Position numbers and translations under genes: made by a program. The notes beneath the pieces were generated by a model, which was not told the DNA's origin, did not search any database, and was given only the letters and a program-made list of their open reading frames with translations. Source: Paenibacillus vietnamensis (lineage in GTDB: Bacteria; Bacillota; Bacilli; Paenibacillales; Paenibacillaceae). From it: 37,821 bases of DNA. Where the stretch lies: positions 1 through 37,821 of the forward strand of contig NZ_JAHMHW010000030.1 in NCBI RefSeq assembly GCF_020169515.1, read 5' to 3'. Shown piece after piece: positions 16,351 through 24,206 of this stretch; position 1 is the first letter of the stretch, and each line of letters opens with the position of its first letter.

Positions 16351-17661
16351 ATGACAACTCAACGACCGAATTCCGAAAAGCTATACGAACAAGCTCTGCA
16401 GCATATCGTCGGCGGCGTCAACAGCCCGTCCCGCTCCTATAAGGCGGTCGGCGGCGGCGCTCCGGTGTTTATGAAGCGCGCCGAAGGCGCTTATTTCTGG
16501 GATGTGGACGATAACCGCTACATCGATTACCTGGCCGCGTACGGGCCGATCATTACCGGTCATGCGCATCCTCATATTACGCAAGCGATCGTGCGCGCCG
16601 CCATGAACGGCACGCTGTACGGCACGCCGACAGAGCTTGAGATTACGCTGGCGCGCATGCTGAAGGAAGCGATTCCTTCCATGGACAAGGTGCGCTTCGT
16701 GAACTCCGGGACCGAGGCGGTCATGACGACGATCCGCGTTGCCCGCGCCTACACGAAGAGGTCCAAAATCATTAAATTCGCCGGCTGCTATCACGGCCAC
16801 TCCGACCTTGTGCTCGTCGCCGCAGGCTCGGGACCGTCGACGCTCGGCATTCCCGATAGCGCCGGTGTTCCGTCCAGCATTGCCACCGAGGTTATTACGG
16901 TGCCCTTCAACGATCTGCCCGCCCTGAAGGAAGCGCTGGAGCGCTGGGGCGACGAAACGGCTGCCGTCATGGTCGAGCCGATCGTCGGCAACTTCGGCAT
17001 GGTCATGCCGCATGAAGGTTTTCTGGAAGGGCTTTGCAAGCTGGCCCGCGATGCCGGTGCGCTCGTTATTTACGACGAGGTGATCAGCGCCTTCCGCTTC
17101 CATTACGGCGCTGCGCAAACCTATGTCGCCTTCCCGGACCGGCAGGCGATAGAGCCCGATCTGACCGCGCTTGGCAAAATCATCGGCGGAGGGCTGCCGA
17201 TCGGCGCTTACGGCGGCCGTAAGGAAATTATGGAGCAGGTCGCCCCGCTCGGCCCGGCCTACCAGGCCGGTACGATGGCCGGCAACCCGGCCTCCATCTC
17301 CGCGGGCATCGCCTGTCTCGAGGTGCTGCAGGAGCCGGGCGTTTACGACAGGATGAACGCGCTCGCCACAAAGCTTGCGGCCGGATTGCATGCGGCAGCC
17401 AAGGAACACGGCATCTCCCTGACGATTAACCAGATTCGCGGCTCCTTCTCGGCCCATTTTTGCGACCATCCGGTAACGAACTACGATGAAGCGCAAAATA
17501 CCGACGGCGAGCTGTTCGGGCGTTTCTTCAAGCTGATGCTGGAGCAGGGCGTCAATCTTGCCCCTTCCAAATACGAAGCCTGGTTCCTGACGACGGCCCA
17601 TACCGAAGCGGACATCGACGCGACGATTAGCGCCGCTAACTTCGCTTTATCGCGCCTGTAA
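16351..17661 (+). CDS. gsaB: Glutamate-1-semialdehyde 2,1-aminomutase (GsaB type)
   Basis: A 436-residue PLP enzyme that converts glutamate-1-semialdehyde to 5-aminolevulinate in heme biosynthesis. Family motifs are VNSPSRSYKAVGG, FVNSGTEAVMTTIR, FAGCYHGHSDL, the cofactor Asp in VIYDEVISAFRF, and the PLP lysine in LGKIIGGGLPIGAYGG. The N-terminal style (ALQHIVGGVNSPSRSYK) matches the second, stand-alone Bacillus enzyme GsaB better than HemL of the main hem operon, and no other hem gene is nearby. A short insertion (FPDRQAI) lies before EPDLTALGK. The ATG at 16351 has AAAGGAGG 7 nt upstream. A strong terminator follows. Confidence 0.93.
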   Translation: MTTQRPNSEKLYEQALQHIVGGVNSPSRSYKAVGGGAPVFMKRAEGAYFWDVDDNRYIDYLAAYGPIITGHAHPHITQAIVRAAMNGTLYGTPTELEITLARMLKEAIPSMDKVRFVNSGTEAVMTTIRVARAYTKRSKIIKFAGCYHGHSDLVLVAAGSGPSTLGIPDSAGVPSSIATEVITVPFNDLPALKEALERWGDETAAVMVEPIVGNFGMVMPHEGFLEGLCKLARDAGALVIYDEVISAFRFHYGAAQTYVAFPDRQAIEPDLTALGKIIGGGLPIGAYGGRKEIMEQVAPLGPAYQAGTMAGNPASISAGIACLEVLQEPGVYDRMNALATKLAAGLHAAAKEHGISLTINQIRGSFSAHFCDHPVTNYDEAQNTDGELFGRFFKLMLEQGVNLAPSKYEAWFLTTAHTEADIDATISAANFALSRL

Positions 17662-17668
17662 GCAAAAA

Positions 17669-17710
17669 TGCCGGCAAGCTGCTCCATGCATGCTTGCCGG
17701 CACTTTTTTA
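17669..17710 (+). terminator. Terminator of the aminomutase gene
   Basis: An 11-bp perfect stem, TGCCGGCAAGC (17669-17679) with GCTTGCCGGCA (17692-17702), is followed by CTTTTTT. Confidence 0.92.
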
Positions 17711-17757
17711 AGATATAGGACAGTATAAGTTTCACTCCTATACTGACGCCTATATCT
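17711..17757. repeat. Nested inverted-repeat element
   Basis: Outer arms AGATATAGG (17711-17719) and CCTATATCT (17749-17757) enclose inner arms CAGTATA (17721-17727) and TATACTG (17739-17745). It resembles the element at 14740-14782 in layout and in the CTTATACTG/CCTATACTG part. A copy of CCGTTTACGCTTG, the reverse complement of the 14.6-kb motif, follows at 17799-17811. Confidence 0.6.
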
Positions 17758-17820
17758 CATCGCGAAACGCAGATATTGCAACCAAGGGACGGCACTATCC
17801 GTTTACGCTTGTTTATTCCG

Positions 17821-18984
17821 TCAATCGTTAATCCCGTTTAAAACGAGGAGCCGGTCATCCCGTTCCCCGGGTACGCCGCGGCCGTCCGTATTGTTCGTAA
17901 TGACATATACTCGTCCGTCGTTGATTTTCACGTCGCGAAGCCGCCCTTCGCCCTCGAATACGATCGACATCTCCTTCGTGGCCCGATCGAACCGGTAAAG
18001 CGCGCTGCCTACTAATGTGGCGATCAGCATCCGGTTGCGGCCGTCGATGGTCGCGCCGGAAGGAGCGATGGCGGTCTCGCCCGTATGATAGACCGGCGTA
18101 CTCATGCCGCTTTGCTTGGCATCGCCATAGATGGCAGGCCAGCCGTAATTGCCGCCAGGCTCCACGATATTGATTTCGTCATGGCCGCCGGGCGAGCCCG
18201 AAGGGCCGTGCTCCGTCACCAGCATGACGCCGTCGTCCGTCCAGGCCAGCCCCTGAGGATTCCGATGGCCGTAAGAATAGATATACGAACCGGGGAACGG
18301 ATTGTCCGCAGGCACTTTGCCGTCAAGGGTCATTCTTAATATTTTGCCGGCCAGACTGTCTTTGTCTTGTGCGAGCTCGCGTTGCTGCGCATCTCCGGTC
18401 GTGATGTACAGAAGCCGGTCGGGACCGTATGCCATCCGTCCTCCGTCATGGTTCGCGGCGCCTGGAATGCCTTCAAGCAGAGGCTTCACCTCGTCCCATT
18501 GATCTCCGGTTTGCTTCAGCACGACGACGCGGTTATACGTTTCCCCGTCCTCTTCATAGGTGTGATACGCATAAGCTTCCTTCGACTGCTCGAAATCCGG
18601 TGCCAGCAAAAAGCCTAAGAAGCCCCCCTCGCCTTGCCCGTGCACCGACTTTTGCAAGTTAACCTTTTGCCGGGTCATATCCTGCCCGTCTACCATAACG
18701 ACATTGCCTTCACGTTCGCTAATATAGACGGTATCCGCGGCAAACTCGATTACCCAAGGTACTCTCAGCTGGTCGGCCAATACCTCATAAGGCCGTTCAG
18801 GCTCCGGCGACGGTTCGCTTGTTCCTCCGTTTCCGCCGGCAGCCGGAGTTGATGCTGGCTTCTCCGAAGCCGTTGCGGCAGGCGGGTCTGTCGGTTCTAC
18901 CGCCTCATCTTGCTCGCATGCGGAGAGCAGCCCTAACCATACGCTAATTGTCAGCATTGCCGCTAATTTTGACGCCGTGCCCAT
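17821..18984 (-). CDS. PQQ-type sorbosone/glucose dehydrogenase-like lipoprotein
   Basis: A 387-residue secreted lipoprotein. The signal peptide ends in the lipobox LLSAC (Cys at ~residue 23), then a Pro/Thr/Ser-rich linker leads to a beta-propeller of the GSDH/YliI family. Typical motifs are LRVPWVIEFA, FLGFLLAPDF, NHDGGRMAYGPD, LYITTGDAQ, GHRNPQGLAW, VTEHGPSG and GGNYGWP. Related proteins oxidise aldose sugars with pyrroloquinoline quinone; whether this organism makes or imports PQQ cannot be seen here. GGGGAG lies 6 nt upstream of the ATG. It follows the inositol monophosphatase gene, separated by a terminator-like hairpin. Confidence 0.9.
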   Translation of the reverse strand: MGTASKLAAMLTISVWLGLLSACEQDEAVEPTDPPAATASEKPASTPAAGGNGGTSEPSPEPERPYEVLADQLRVPWVIEFAADTVYISEREGNVVMVDGQDMTRQKVNLQKSVHGQGEGGFLGFLLAPDFEQSKEAYAYHTYEEDGETYNRVVVLKQTGDQWDEVKPLLEGIPGAANHDGGRMAYGPDRLLYITTGDAQQRELAQDKDSLAGKILRMTLDGKVPADNPFPGSYIYSYGHRNPQGLAWTDDGVMLVTEHGPSGSPGGHDEINIVEPGGNYGWPAIYGDAKQSGMSTPVYHTGETAIAPSGATIDGRNRMLIATLVGSALYRFDRATKEMSIVFEGEGRLRDVKINDGRVYVITNNTDGRGVPGERDDRLLVLNGIND

Positions 18985-19030
18985 GTCAATCTCCCCCCTT
19001 TAGACGAATTTCCCAAGCCGTTCAAACCTA

Positions 19031-19072
19031 AAAGGACAACGCGCCTGCATGCTGCATAGCTCGTTGTCCTTT
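19031..19072 (-). terminator. Terminator after the inositol monophosphatase gene
   Basis: The arms AAAGGACAACG and CGTTGTCCTTT enclose a GC-rich loop of about 20 nt that can itself pair in part (GCATGC). On the minus strand the stem ends in TTTT. It is positioned right after the stop at 19078. Confidence 0.75.
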
Positions 19073-19077
19073 CATCC

Positions 19078-19932
19078 TTATTGAGCTGCGCCTGCCGCTT
19101 GAAGCGCTGCTGCCAGCTCCTTCTGAATCAATCCGTTCGACGCGACGACGTTGCGCACGCCCAAATGGTAAGGCTGACCCAGCGTATCGCCAACGACGCC
19201 GCCCGATTCCTGAATCAGCAGCGCGCCCGCCGCCAAATCCCAGCTGTTCAGCCCGATCTCCCAAAAGCCGCTCAGGCGGCCCGCCGCAACATAAGCCATA
19301 TGAAGCGCGGCAGAGCCGGTAATTCTGAGATTGCGCACCTTCGGCGCGATCGCTTGAATGCCCTTTAGATTCAGAGGCAGCGCATATTGGTGATCGGCCG
19401 GCAGACCGGTCGCGATCAAGCTTCCGTGCAGAGTGTCCTCGCCGGAAACCTGCATCCGTTTGCCGTGAACGTACGCGCCTTTCCCCTTCTCTGCGATGAA
19501 CAGCTCATCCTTCATCGGGTCGTATACGACACCAACGATAACTTCGCCTTTGTGCGCAAGCGCGATCGACACGCAGAAGAAAGGAAAACCATGTACAAAA
19601 TTCGTTGTTCCGTCTATCGGATCCACGATCCACAAATATTCCGCATCGCGGACATCCTCGAGCGCCTTCGTAGAAGCCTCCGGCCCCGGCTCGACGCCTT
19701 CTTCCCCGAGAAAGGAATGATGCGGAAAATGAGTCATAATCAAATTTCGGATCAACCGCTCCGAGCCTTTATCTACTTCCGTAACGAGGTCGTGCGAGGA
19801 ATATTTTAAATCGAGGCTTGCGTAGTTGCCAAGCTTCGTCTGAATCCATTCTCCTGCTTTCGATGCGCAATTGATAGCCACGGCAGTAAAGCTCTTCCCG
19901 CCTATGACGGAACCATTATCCTGGTCACTCAC
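19078..19932 (-). CDS. suhB: Inositol monophosphatase family protein
   Basis: A 284-residue Mg2+-dependent phosphatase of the inositol monophosphatase superfamily. Metal-binding motifs are all present: the GEEG glutamate, WIVDPIDGTTNFVHGFP and, near the C-terminus, WDLAAGALLIQESGG. The physiological substrate may be inositol phosphate or another small phosphate such as histidinol phosphate; the sequence alone does not decide. The start appears to be GTG at 19932, with only a weak upstream AGGGAAGAG. A 16-codon open frame with its own AAAGGAG starts at 19979 and its TGA overlaps this GTG, so translation may be coupled. Confidence 0.9.
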   Translation of the reverse strand: MSDQDNGSVIGGKSFTAVAINCASKAGEWIQTKLGNYASLDLKYSSHDLVTEVDKGSERLIRNLIMTHFPHHSFLGEEGVEPGPEASTKALEDVRDAEYLWIVDPIDGTTNFVHGFPFFCVSIALAHKGEVIVGVVYDPMKDELFIAEKGKGAYVHGKRMQVSGEDTLHGSLIATGLPADHQYALPLNLKGIQAIAPKVRNLRITGSAALHMAYVAAGRLSGFWEIGLNSWDLAAGALLIQESGGVVGDTLGQPYHLGVRNVVASNGLIQKELAAALQAAGAAQ

Positions 19933-20039
19933 GAACTATCACTCTTCCCTCTATGTATAATCATGAGCGCTGAACCCATGTTCTCCTTTGTTACGTATGA
20001 ACCCGATTTCAAGTTTCGCATACGAACATTTTCGCGGTA

Positions 20040-20858
20040 TTAAAAAGATCTAATTCCTTCAAAAATAAGCTGGCAGGCAAGAAGAAGAAGAGTCACTCTA
20101 AGCAGCCACAGCAAGCCTTTTCCGCTCATTCTCGCCGCAACCGCCGCGCCAAGCTTGCCTCCGATCCAGGCGCCCGGCGCAAGCGCAAGCACAAGCAGCC
20201 AGTCGATCTCCCCCAAATACGCCTTCATGCCGCTTCCGAGAATGGATGACAAAAAGATAATAAACATTGAAGTCGCCGTCGCCACATGCGCCGGGAAGCG
20301 GAACAGCAGCACCATCAAAGGAACGAACAAGGAGCCCCCTCCGATGCCGAAGAGGCCGGATATAAGGCCGACACCGAAGCCGATCGCCAGCGCCGGAACG
20401 ATGCCGTAGCTGTACGTATGGATTTGGCCGGACGCATCCGTTATCGACCGAACGATCGGCCATTGTTTCGCAAACGGTTTCATATAATCACGGGCGATCA
20501 ATAATGCCGCCATGAGCAGCATAAAAACGCCGAACACGAGCTGGAATAAGCCGGAAGGCAGCGTCCCCGTCAAGGCAGAGCCGAGTATAGCCGCGGGTCC
20601 GCTTGTGATGAAGAACAGGAGGCCGCTGCGAAAATCGACGATTTTGCGTTTGGCATAGGAAAGAGTGGATGCCAGCGCCGTAACGACCAGCACCATAAGC
20701 GAGATGCCGACTGCGTCTGCATGCTCGATGGATCCGCCCGTCAGCGCGGGCCCCAGGAGCATAAGACTCGGCACGATAATAATGCCCCCGCCAAGCCCGA
20801 CAATGCTGCCGAACATGGCGGCCACAACCCCGAGCAAAACAAGAAATATCCATTCCAT
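20040..20858 (-). CDS. TauE/SafE-family membrane permease
   Basis: A 272-residue membrane protein with about eight hydrophobic segments in two homologous halves. Each half carries the family's Gly-rich motif: GSIVGLGGGIIIVPSL at residues ~17-32 and GLISGLFGIGGGSLFVPLM near residue 165. Members export or import sulfite, sulfoacetate or related organic anions; nothing nearby identifies the substrate. AAAGGTG lies 8 nt upstream of the ATG. It follows uvsE in the same direction with a 37-bp gap and could be co-transcribed with it. Confidence 0.9.
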   Translation of the reverse strand: MEWIFLVLLGVVAAMFGSIVGLGGGIIIVPSLMLLGPALTGGSIEHADAVGISLMVLVVTALASTLSYAKRKIVDFRSGLLFFITSGPAAILGSALTGTLPSGLFQLVFGVFMLLMAALLIARDYMKPFAKQWPIVRSITDASGQIHTYSYGIVPALAIGFGVGLISGLFGIGGGSLFVPLMVLLFRFPAHVATATSMFIIFLSSILGSGMKAYLGEIDWLLVLALAPGAWIGGKLGAAVAARMSGKGLLWLLRVTLLLLACQLIFEGIRSF

Positions 20859-20895
20859 GAAGCATTCACCTTTTCACTGCGGGATTCATTTACCT

Positions 20896-21921
20896 CTACA
20901 CCTGCGGAAAAACTTCCACGCTGCCGCCATCCAAAACCTTGACGGCTTCTCCCTTCGCCTCCAGAAGCCGCAGATCTTCGATCAGCTTGAGCAAAGCCTC
21001 GTCCTTGCTTTTTGCTTCCAGCATGCAGTCCAAGTGTTCCGTCGTACGGGCCGCATGGCGCAAAAAACGGACAAGCGGCTCCGCTTCCACAAAATCGGCG
21101 TGGCCGCGCGGATCGGTGTCGCTTTTGGGGCTGGAGGCGTGAATTTTGGGCGGCAGCTGCCGCTCCTGCGCATAGCCTAAACGCTCCCGTTCCTTTTGCC
21201 ACGTTAAGCTTATTCGCGGCCATAGCTGCTCGTACAGCTCGTTTTCAGCCGTATCGCCGGGATTTACCGCGTGATGATGGATGTCCAGCACCATCGGAAT
21301 ACCCGCCCGCTCCGCCGCCTCAAGCGTTTCAAGCACGGTAAACGTTTTGTCGTCGTTTTCGAGCGTGACCCGGTTTTTAAAACGAGACGACAAGGCTCCG
21401 AACTGACGAACAAAACGTTCGCCGGCCACCGCCTTGTCGCCGTATGCTCCACCGATATGTATATTGCACTTCGCTGCTTCATCCAGTCCCATCGCTTCAA
21501 GCATCCGAATATGGTTCAGCAAATCAAGCTCGGATTTGGCGAGCACCTCCGGCCTCGGCGTACTGAATACGCAAAAATGATCCGGATGAAAGGAAACGCG
21601 AATGCCATGCTCCTTGGCGTAGCTGCCCACTTCCCTGAATTTTTCTCCCAGCTCCGCAAAAGGATCCCAGTCCGCTAATTGTTCATGAGTCGCGAGCGGT
21701 ATCAACTTGGAGGAAAAGCGGTACATACGGATGCCGCTAGCATGGCAAAGCTTCAGGATACGCAGCGAGTTGTTCAAATTCTCCTCGGCGATTCTCTCCA
21801 GCTTGCGGATGCCCGCTTCACGGTCATCCAGCTTCGAGAAATTGGCAAAGGTCATCGTCTTGGACGGGGAGGCGTTGGTCAGCTGCAGGCTCATGGCGAC
21901 AAAACCGAATCGGACGATCAT
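20896..21921 (-). CDS. uvsE: UV DNA damage endonuclease
   Basis: A 341-residue UvdE/UvsE enzyme with a TIM-barrel fold. It nicks DNA immediately 5' of UV photoproducts and starts an excision pathway independent of UvrABC. Conserved parts include RFGFVAMS at the start, LRILKLCHASGIRMYRFSS, VSFHPDHFCV, the metal-binding CNIHIGGAYGDK, VTLENDDKTF and LDIHHHAVN, which hold the His, Glu and Asp ligands. The length is typical of bacterial enzymes. The ATG at 21921 lies 3 bp after the stop of the small upstream gene, so the two are translated from one message. The ribosome binding site, GGGGAG, is 12 nt upstream. Confidence 0.93.
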   Translation of the reverse strand: MIVRFGFVAMSLQLTNASPSKTMTFANFSKLDDREAGIRKLERIAEENLNNSLRILKLCHASGIRMYRFSSKLIPLATHEQLADWDPFAELGEKFREVGSYAKEHGIRVSFHPDHFCVFSTPRPEVLAKSELDLLNHIRMLEAMGLDEAAKCNIHIGGAYGDKAVAGERFVRQFGALSSRFKNRVTLENDDKTFTVLETLEAAERAGIPMVLDIHHHAVNPGDTAENELYEQLWPRISLTWQKERERLGYAQERQLPPKIHASSPKSDTDPRGHADFVEAEPLVRFLRHAARTTEHLDCMLEAKSKDEALLKLIEDLRLLEAKGEAVKVLDGGSVEVFPQV

Positions 21922-21924
21922 CGG

Positions 21925-22242
21925 CTATGCGCGCTCCCCGAAAAACATTTCATAAGCTAGCGCCGTTTGAATACGCGATTCTTCCTCGGTCAGCTTTCTC
22001 ACCAGCTCCATCTCCACCTGCGTCACTTCCTCGCCCTGAAAATTGATTTCGGCGATAGAAGCCAGAATACGGACGATCGCGATCGCTTCGTTGGACGGCG
22101 TGTAGGCAATTACCTTTTGGCCGGTCGGAAATACGCGAAAGCCGCTCTTGACCATTTTACCCCGGCCGTACTCCAACAATTCATAAAGCTCCTGCTCGGA
22201 CTTGAATTTGCATACGGAGTTAAATTCGGTTGCGAAACCCAT
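21925..22242 (-). CDS. Small protein of unknown function upstream of uvsE
   Basis: A 105-residue soluble protein that I cannot assign to a named family. It starts MGFATEFNSVCKFKSEQELY, has a basic centre (GRGKMVKSGFRVFPTGQKVIAY) and ends in two amphipathic helices (VTQVEMELVRKLTEEESRIQ). AAAGGAGGG at ideal spacing (8 nt) and the 3-bp gap to uvsE make it a real gene. The in-frame extension to 22404 runs through a repeat and is rejected. Its tight link with uvsE may hint at a role in the same response, which is inference only. Confidence 0.8.
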   Translation of the reverse strand: MGFATEFNSVCKFKSEQELYELLEYGRGKMVKSGFRVFPTGQKVIAYTPSNEAIAIVRILASIAEINFQGEEVTQVEMELVRKLTEEESRIQTALAYEMFFGERA

Positions 22243-22368
22243 TGTAAATTCCCTCCTTTCCGTAGGATACCCATCCAAACCTTCTAAGGCTTTCGAACCC
22301 TCCCAAACCCTCCCTTCCAAGGGAGGGCCCCAAGGGCTTCGCCCTCTGGACACCCCCTGCAGAACGTT

Positions 22369-22434
22369 GGAGGGAAAGAGTCGGGTGTGAGCCACTTCAT
22401 GCACATGGAACGCTTGTCCCTTTGGGACACGCTT
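22369..22434. repeat. 65-bp direct repeat, copy A
   Basis: It begins GGAGGGAAAGAG and ends in GTCCCTTTGGGACACGCTT, which includes the palindrome GTCCCTTTGGGAC. Copy B at 22474-22538 matches at most positions, with one single-base gap. Confidence 0.75.
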
Positions 22435-22473
22435 AACTGCAGAGCACCAGGGGTACCTGTTCCTGAGTAACGC

Positions 22474-22538
22474 GGAAGGGACAGAGACGGGTGCTCCACT
22501 TCCTGCGCTTGGAACGCTCGTCCCTTTGGGACACGCTT
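22474..22538. repeat. 65-bp direct repeat, copy B
   Basis: It begins GGAAGGGACAGAG and ends in the same GTCCCTTTGGGACACGCTT as copy A. The two copies are separated by 39 bp. Confidence 0.75.
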
Positions 22539-22890
22539 GAAGTTGGACAAATCTGGTTACTTTAGAATCTCCGCCAGTCCCTGCCGCTTAACTGCACCAT
22601 TACTTGACGCTTGAGCCGCATATGCTGCTGCTTCTGCTGTACAAACTGCATCAGAAATCTAACATATGGTTTACGTTGAAGACTTCAGATGCAGTTTATG
22701 CATTTGATCATGATCCGAGAGTGATGAAGTTATGTATTAGAGCCAAATCTGCTGCAAAAACTGCAGCGTGGCTGCCGAGCCTGCTGCACACTAAGCGATT
22801 CTAATGTACGGAATGCAGTCAGGCCCATGTCTTGCAGGCGAATATCGAACGGAGCGGTCCATTTGAATCTGGAAAAGCGAAGCGGTCGCT

Positions 22891-22950
22891 TTTGAAACTC
22901 CATTCTTCACCAAACAAGGTCCAAGGAAATCAGAAGAATGGGGTTTCAAC
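22891..22950. repeat. 17-bp inverted repeat, possible miniature element
   Basis: The arms TTGAAACTCCATTCTTC (22891-22907) and GAAGAATGGGGTTTCAA (22934-22950) are complementary at 16 of 17 positions around a 26-bp centre. No transposase is present. Confidence 0.6.
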
Positions 22951-23071
22951 GCGATAGAAAGATCAAATGGCACGCGCAGCAGGCTCTTTCGCCTCTTGGG
23001 TTTGACTCGCGCAGCAGCGGGCTCTTTCGCATCTACAGTTCGTGCAGCGGAATCTATTCGCCAATTTCGCT

Positions 23072-24184
23072 TTATTTTGCCGCGTCGCCCGTAAAGTCTA
23101 TTCGCTGCTTATCGGCATGGCGGGCTTGAGCCAGGCTGATTAACGTGTCTAACAGCTCTTTGTAAGGAACGCCGCTTTCCTTCCACATCAGCGGGTACAT
23201 GCTGAACGGAGTAAAGCCCGGCAGCGTATTAACCTCGTTAATAAAAATTTGATTGTCGTTTTTCCGCAGGAAGAAATCGACCCGGGACAGACCGGAGCCG
23301 TCAATCGCCTGGAACGCCCGTACGGCCATTTCGCGGATCGACTCCGCCGTTTCGGACGGAAGGTTCGCCGGAATTTGCATCGTGGACTTGCCGTCGATGT
23401 ACTTGGCCTTATAATCGTAAAATTCATTGGAAGCCGTAATTTCTCCCGGAACGGACGCCTTCGCATCGTCGTTTCCGAGCACGCTCACCTCGATTTCGCG
23501 GGCATCGACAAACTCTTCGACGATAACCTTGCGGTCAAAGCGGAACGCGTAATTTACCGCTTTGATAAGCTCTTCGCGGTTTTTCGCTTTGGATACGCCT
23601 ACGCTCGAGCCCAAATTGGCCGGCTTGATAAAGCACGGATACCCGAGCGCAACCTCGCATTCCATAATGAAATAAGAAGAATCCCTTTCCCACTGGGTAC
23701 GGTTAAAATAACGGAATACGCATTGCGGCAAGCCTTCCTGCGCAAACACTTTCTTCATCATAATCTTGTCCATCCCGACGGCGGATGCCAGAACGCCGGC
23801 ACCTACATACGGAATATTGGCCATTTCAAATAAGCCCTGAATCGTTCCGTCCTCGCCGAACGTACCGTGCAGCAGCGGAAATACGACGTCGACCGCAGGC
23901 TCGCCGTCTGCAGCGCCCCCGTTCAAGCCGTCGAACAACGGCGCGAGCGCGAAGCCCGATTGCTCCGCCCCGCCCGATTCGAATCTAAGGTCTTCCACAG
24001 CGGCCGGCCGGGCATGCAGCACGTCGCCGGTTTTCCACTGGCCTTGCTTCGTTATATAAAAAGGCTTAATTTCATATTTGCTGTAATCGAATTCTCCCAT
24101 AACGGCAAAAGCCGTCTGCAAGGAGACTTCATGCTCCCCCGATTTCCCCCCATATACTAATCCAACTCTAACTTTGCTCCCCAT
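23072..24184 (-). CDS. ddl: D-alanine--D-alanine ligase
   Basis: A 370-residue ATP-grasp ligase that makes the D-Ala-D-Ala dipeptide for peptidoglycan precursors. Motifs are VGLVYGGKSGEHEVS at the N-terminus, the serine-containing loop LGSSVGVSKA, KVIVEEFVDAREIEVSVLGN, and the C-terminal SRVDFFLRK...FINEVNTLPGFTPFSMYP that binds metal and ATP. The omega-loop region reads YDYKAKYIDGKS; the Tyr-Lys type there fits D-Ala-D-Ala rather than D-Ala-D-lactate formation. GGAGG lies 7 nt upstream of ATG 24184, so the in-frame extension to 24391 is rejected. It follows the amidase-domain gene after 22 bp, so the two likely form one operon. Confidence 0.94.
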   Translation of the reverse strand: MGSKVRVGLVYGGKSGEHEVSLQTAFAVMGEFDYSKYEIKPFYITKQGQWKTGDVLHARPAAVEDLRFESGGAEQSGFALAPLFDGLNGGAADGEPAVDVVFPLLHGTFGEDGTIQGLFEMANIPYVGAGVLASAVGMDKIMMKKVFAQEGLPQCVFRYFNRTQWERDSSYFIMECEVALGYPCFIKPANLGSSVGVSKAKNREELIKAVNYAFRFDRKVIVEEFVDAREIEVSVLGNDDAKASVPGEITASNEFYDYKAKYIDGKSTMQIPANLPSETAESIREMAVRAFQAIDGSGLSRVDFFLRKNDNQIFINEVNTLPGFTPFSMYPLMWKESGVPYKELLDTLISLAQARHADKQRIDFTGDAAK

Positions 24185-24206
24185 GGCATATCCTCCGGTA
24201 CGAAAA

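Larger units (their letters stand above)
22243..23071. other. Repeat-rich gene-free region
   Basis: About 830 bp without a supported gene. It contains a Pro/Gly-type GC-rich segment at 22300-22350 with GGGAGGG/CCCTCCC pairing, a pair of ~65-bp direct repeats (22369-22434 and 22474-22538), a hairpin at 22873-22891 (AAAAGCGA/TCGCTTTT), a long inverted repeat at 22891-22950, and a repeated GCGCAGCAG...GGCTCTTTCGC motif at 22975-22993 and 23010-23031. This looks like an accumulation of dispersed intergenic repeats. Confidence 0.6.

Noticed and set aside
16381..17601. 406-codon open frame antisense to the aminomutase
   Set aside because: A shadow of codon bias in gsaB; no start signal and no family motif.
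22243..22404. 54-codon N-terminal extension of the small gene upstream of uvsE
   Set aside because: It runs through a GC-rich repeat, while a strong ribosome binding site sits 8 nt before ATG 22242.
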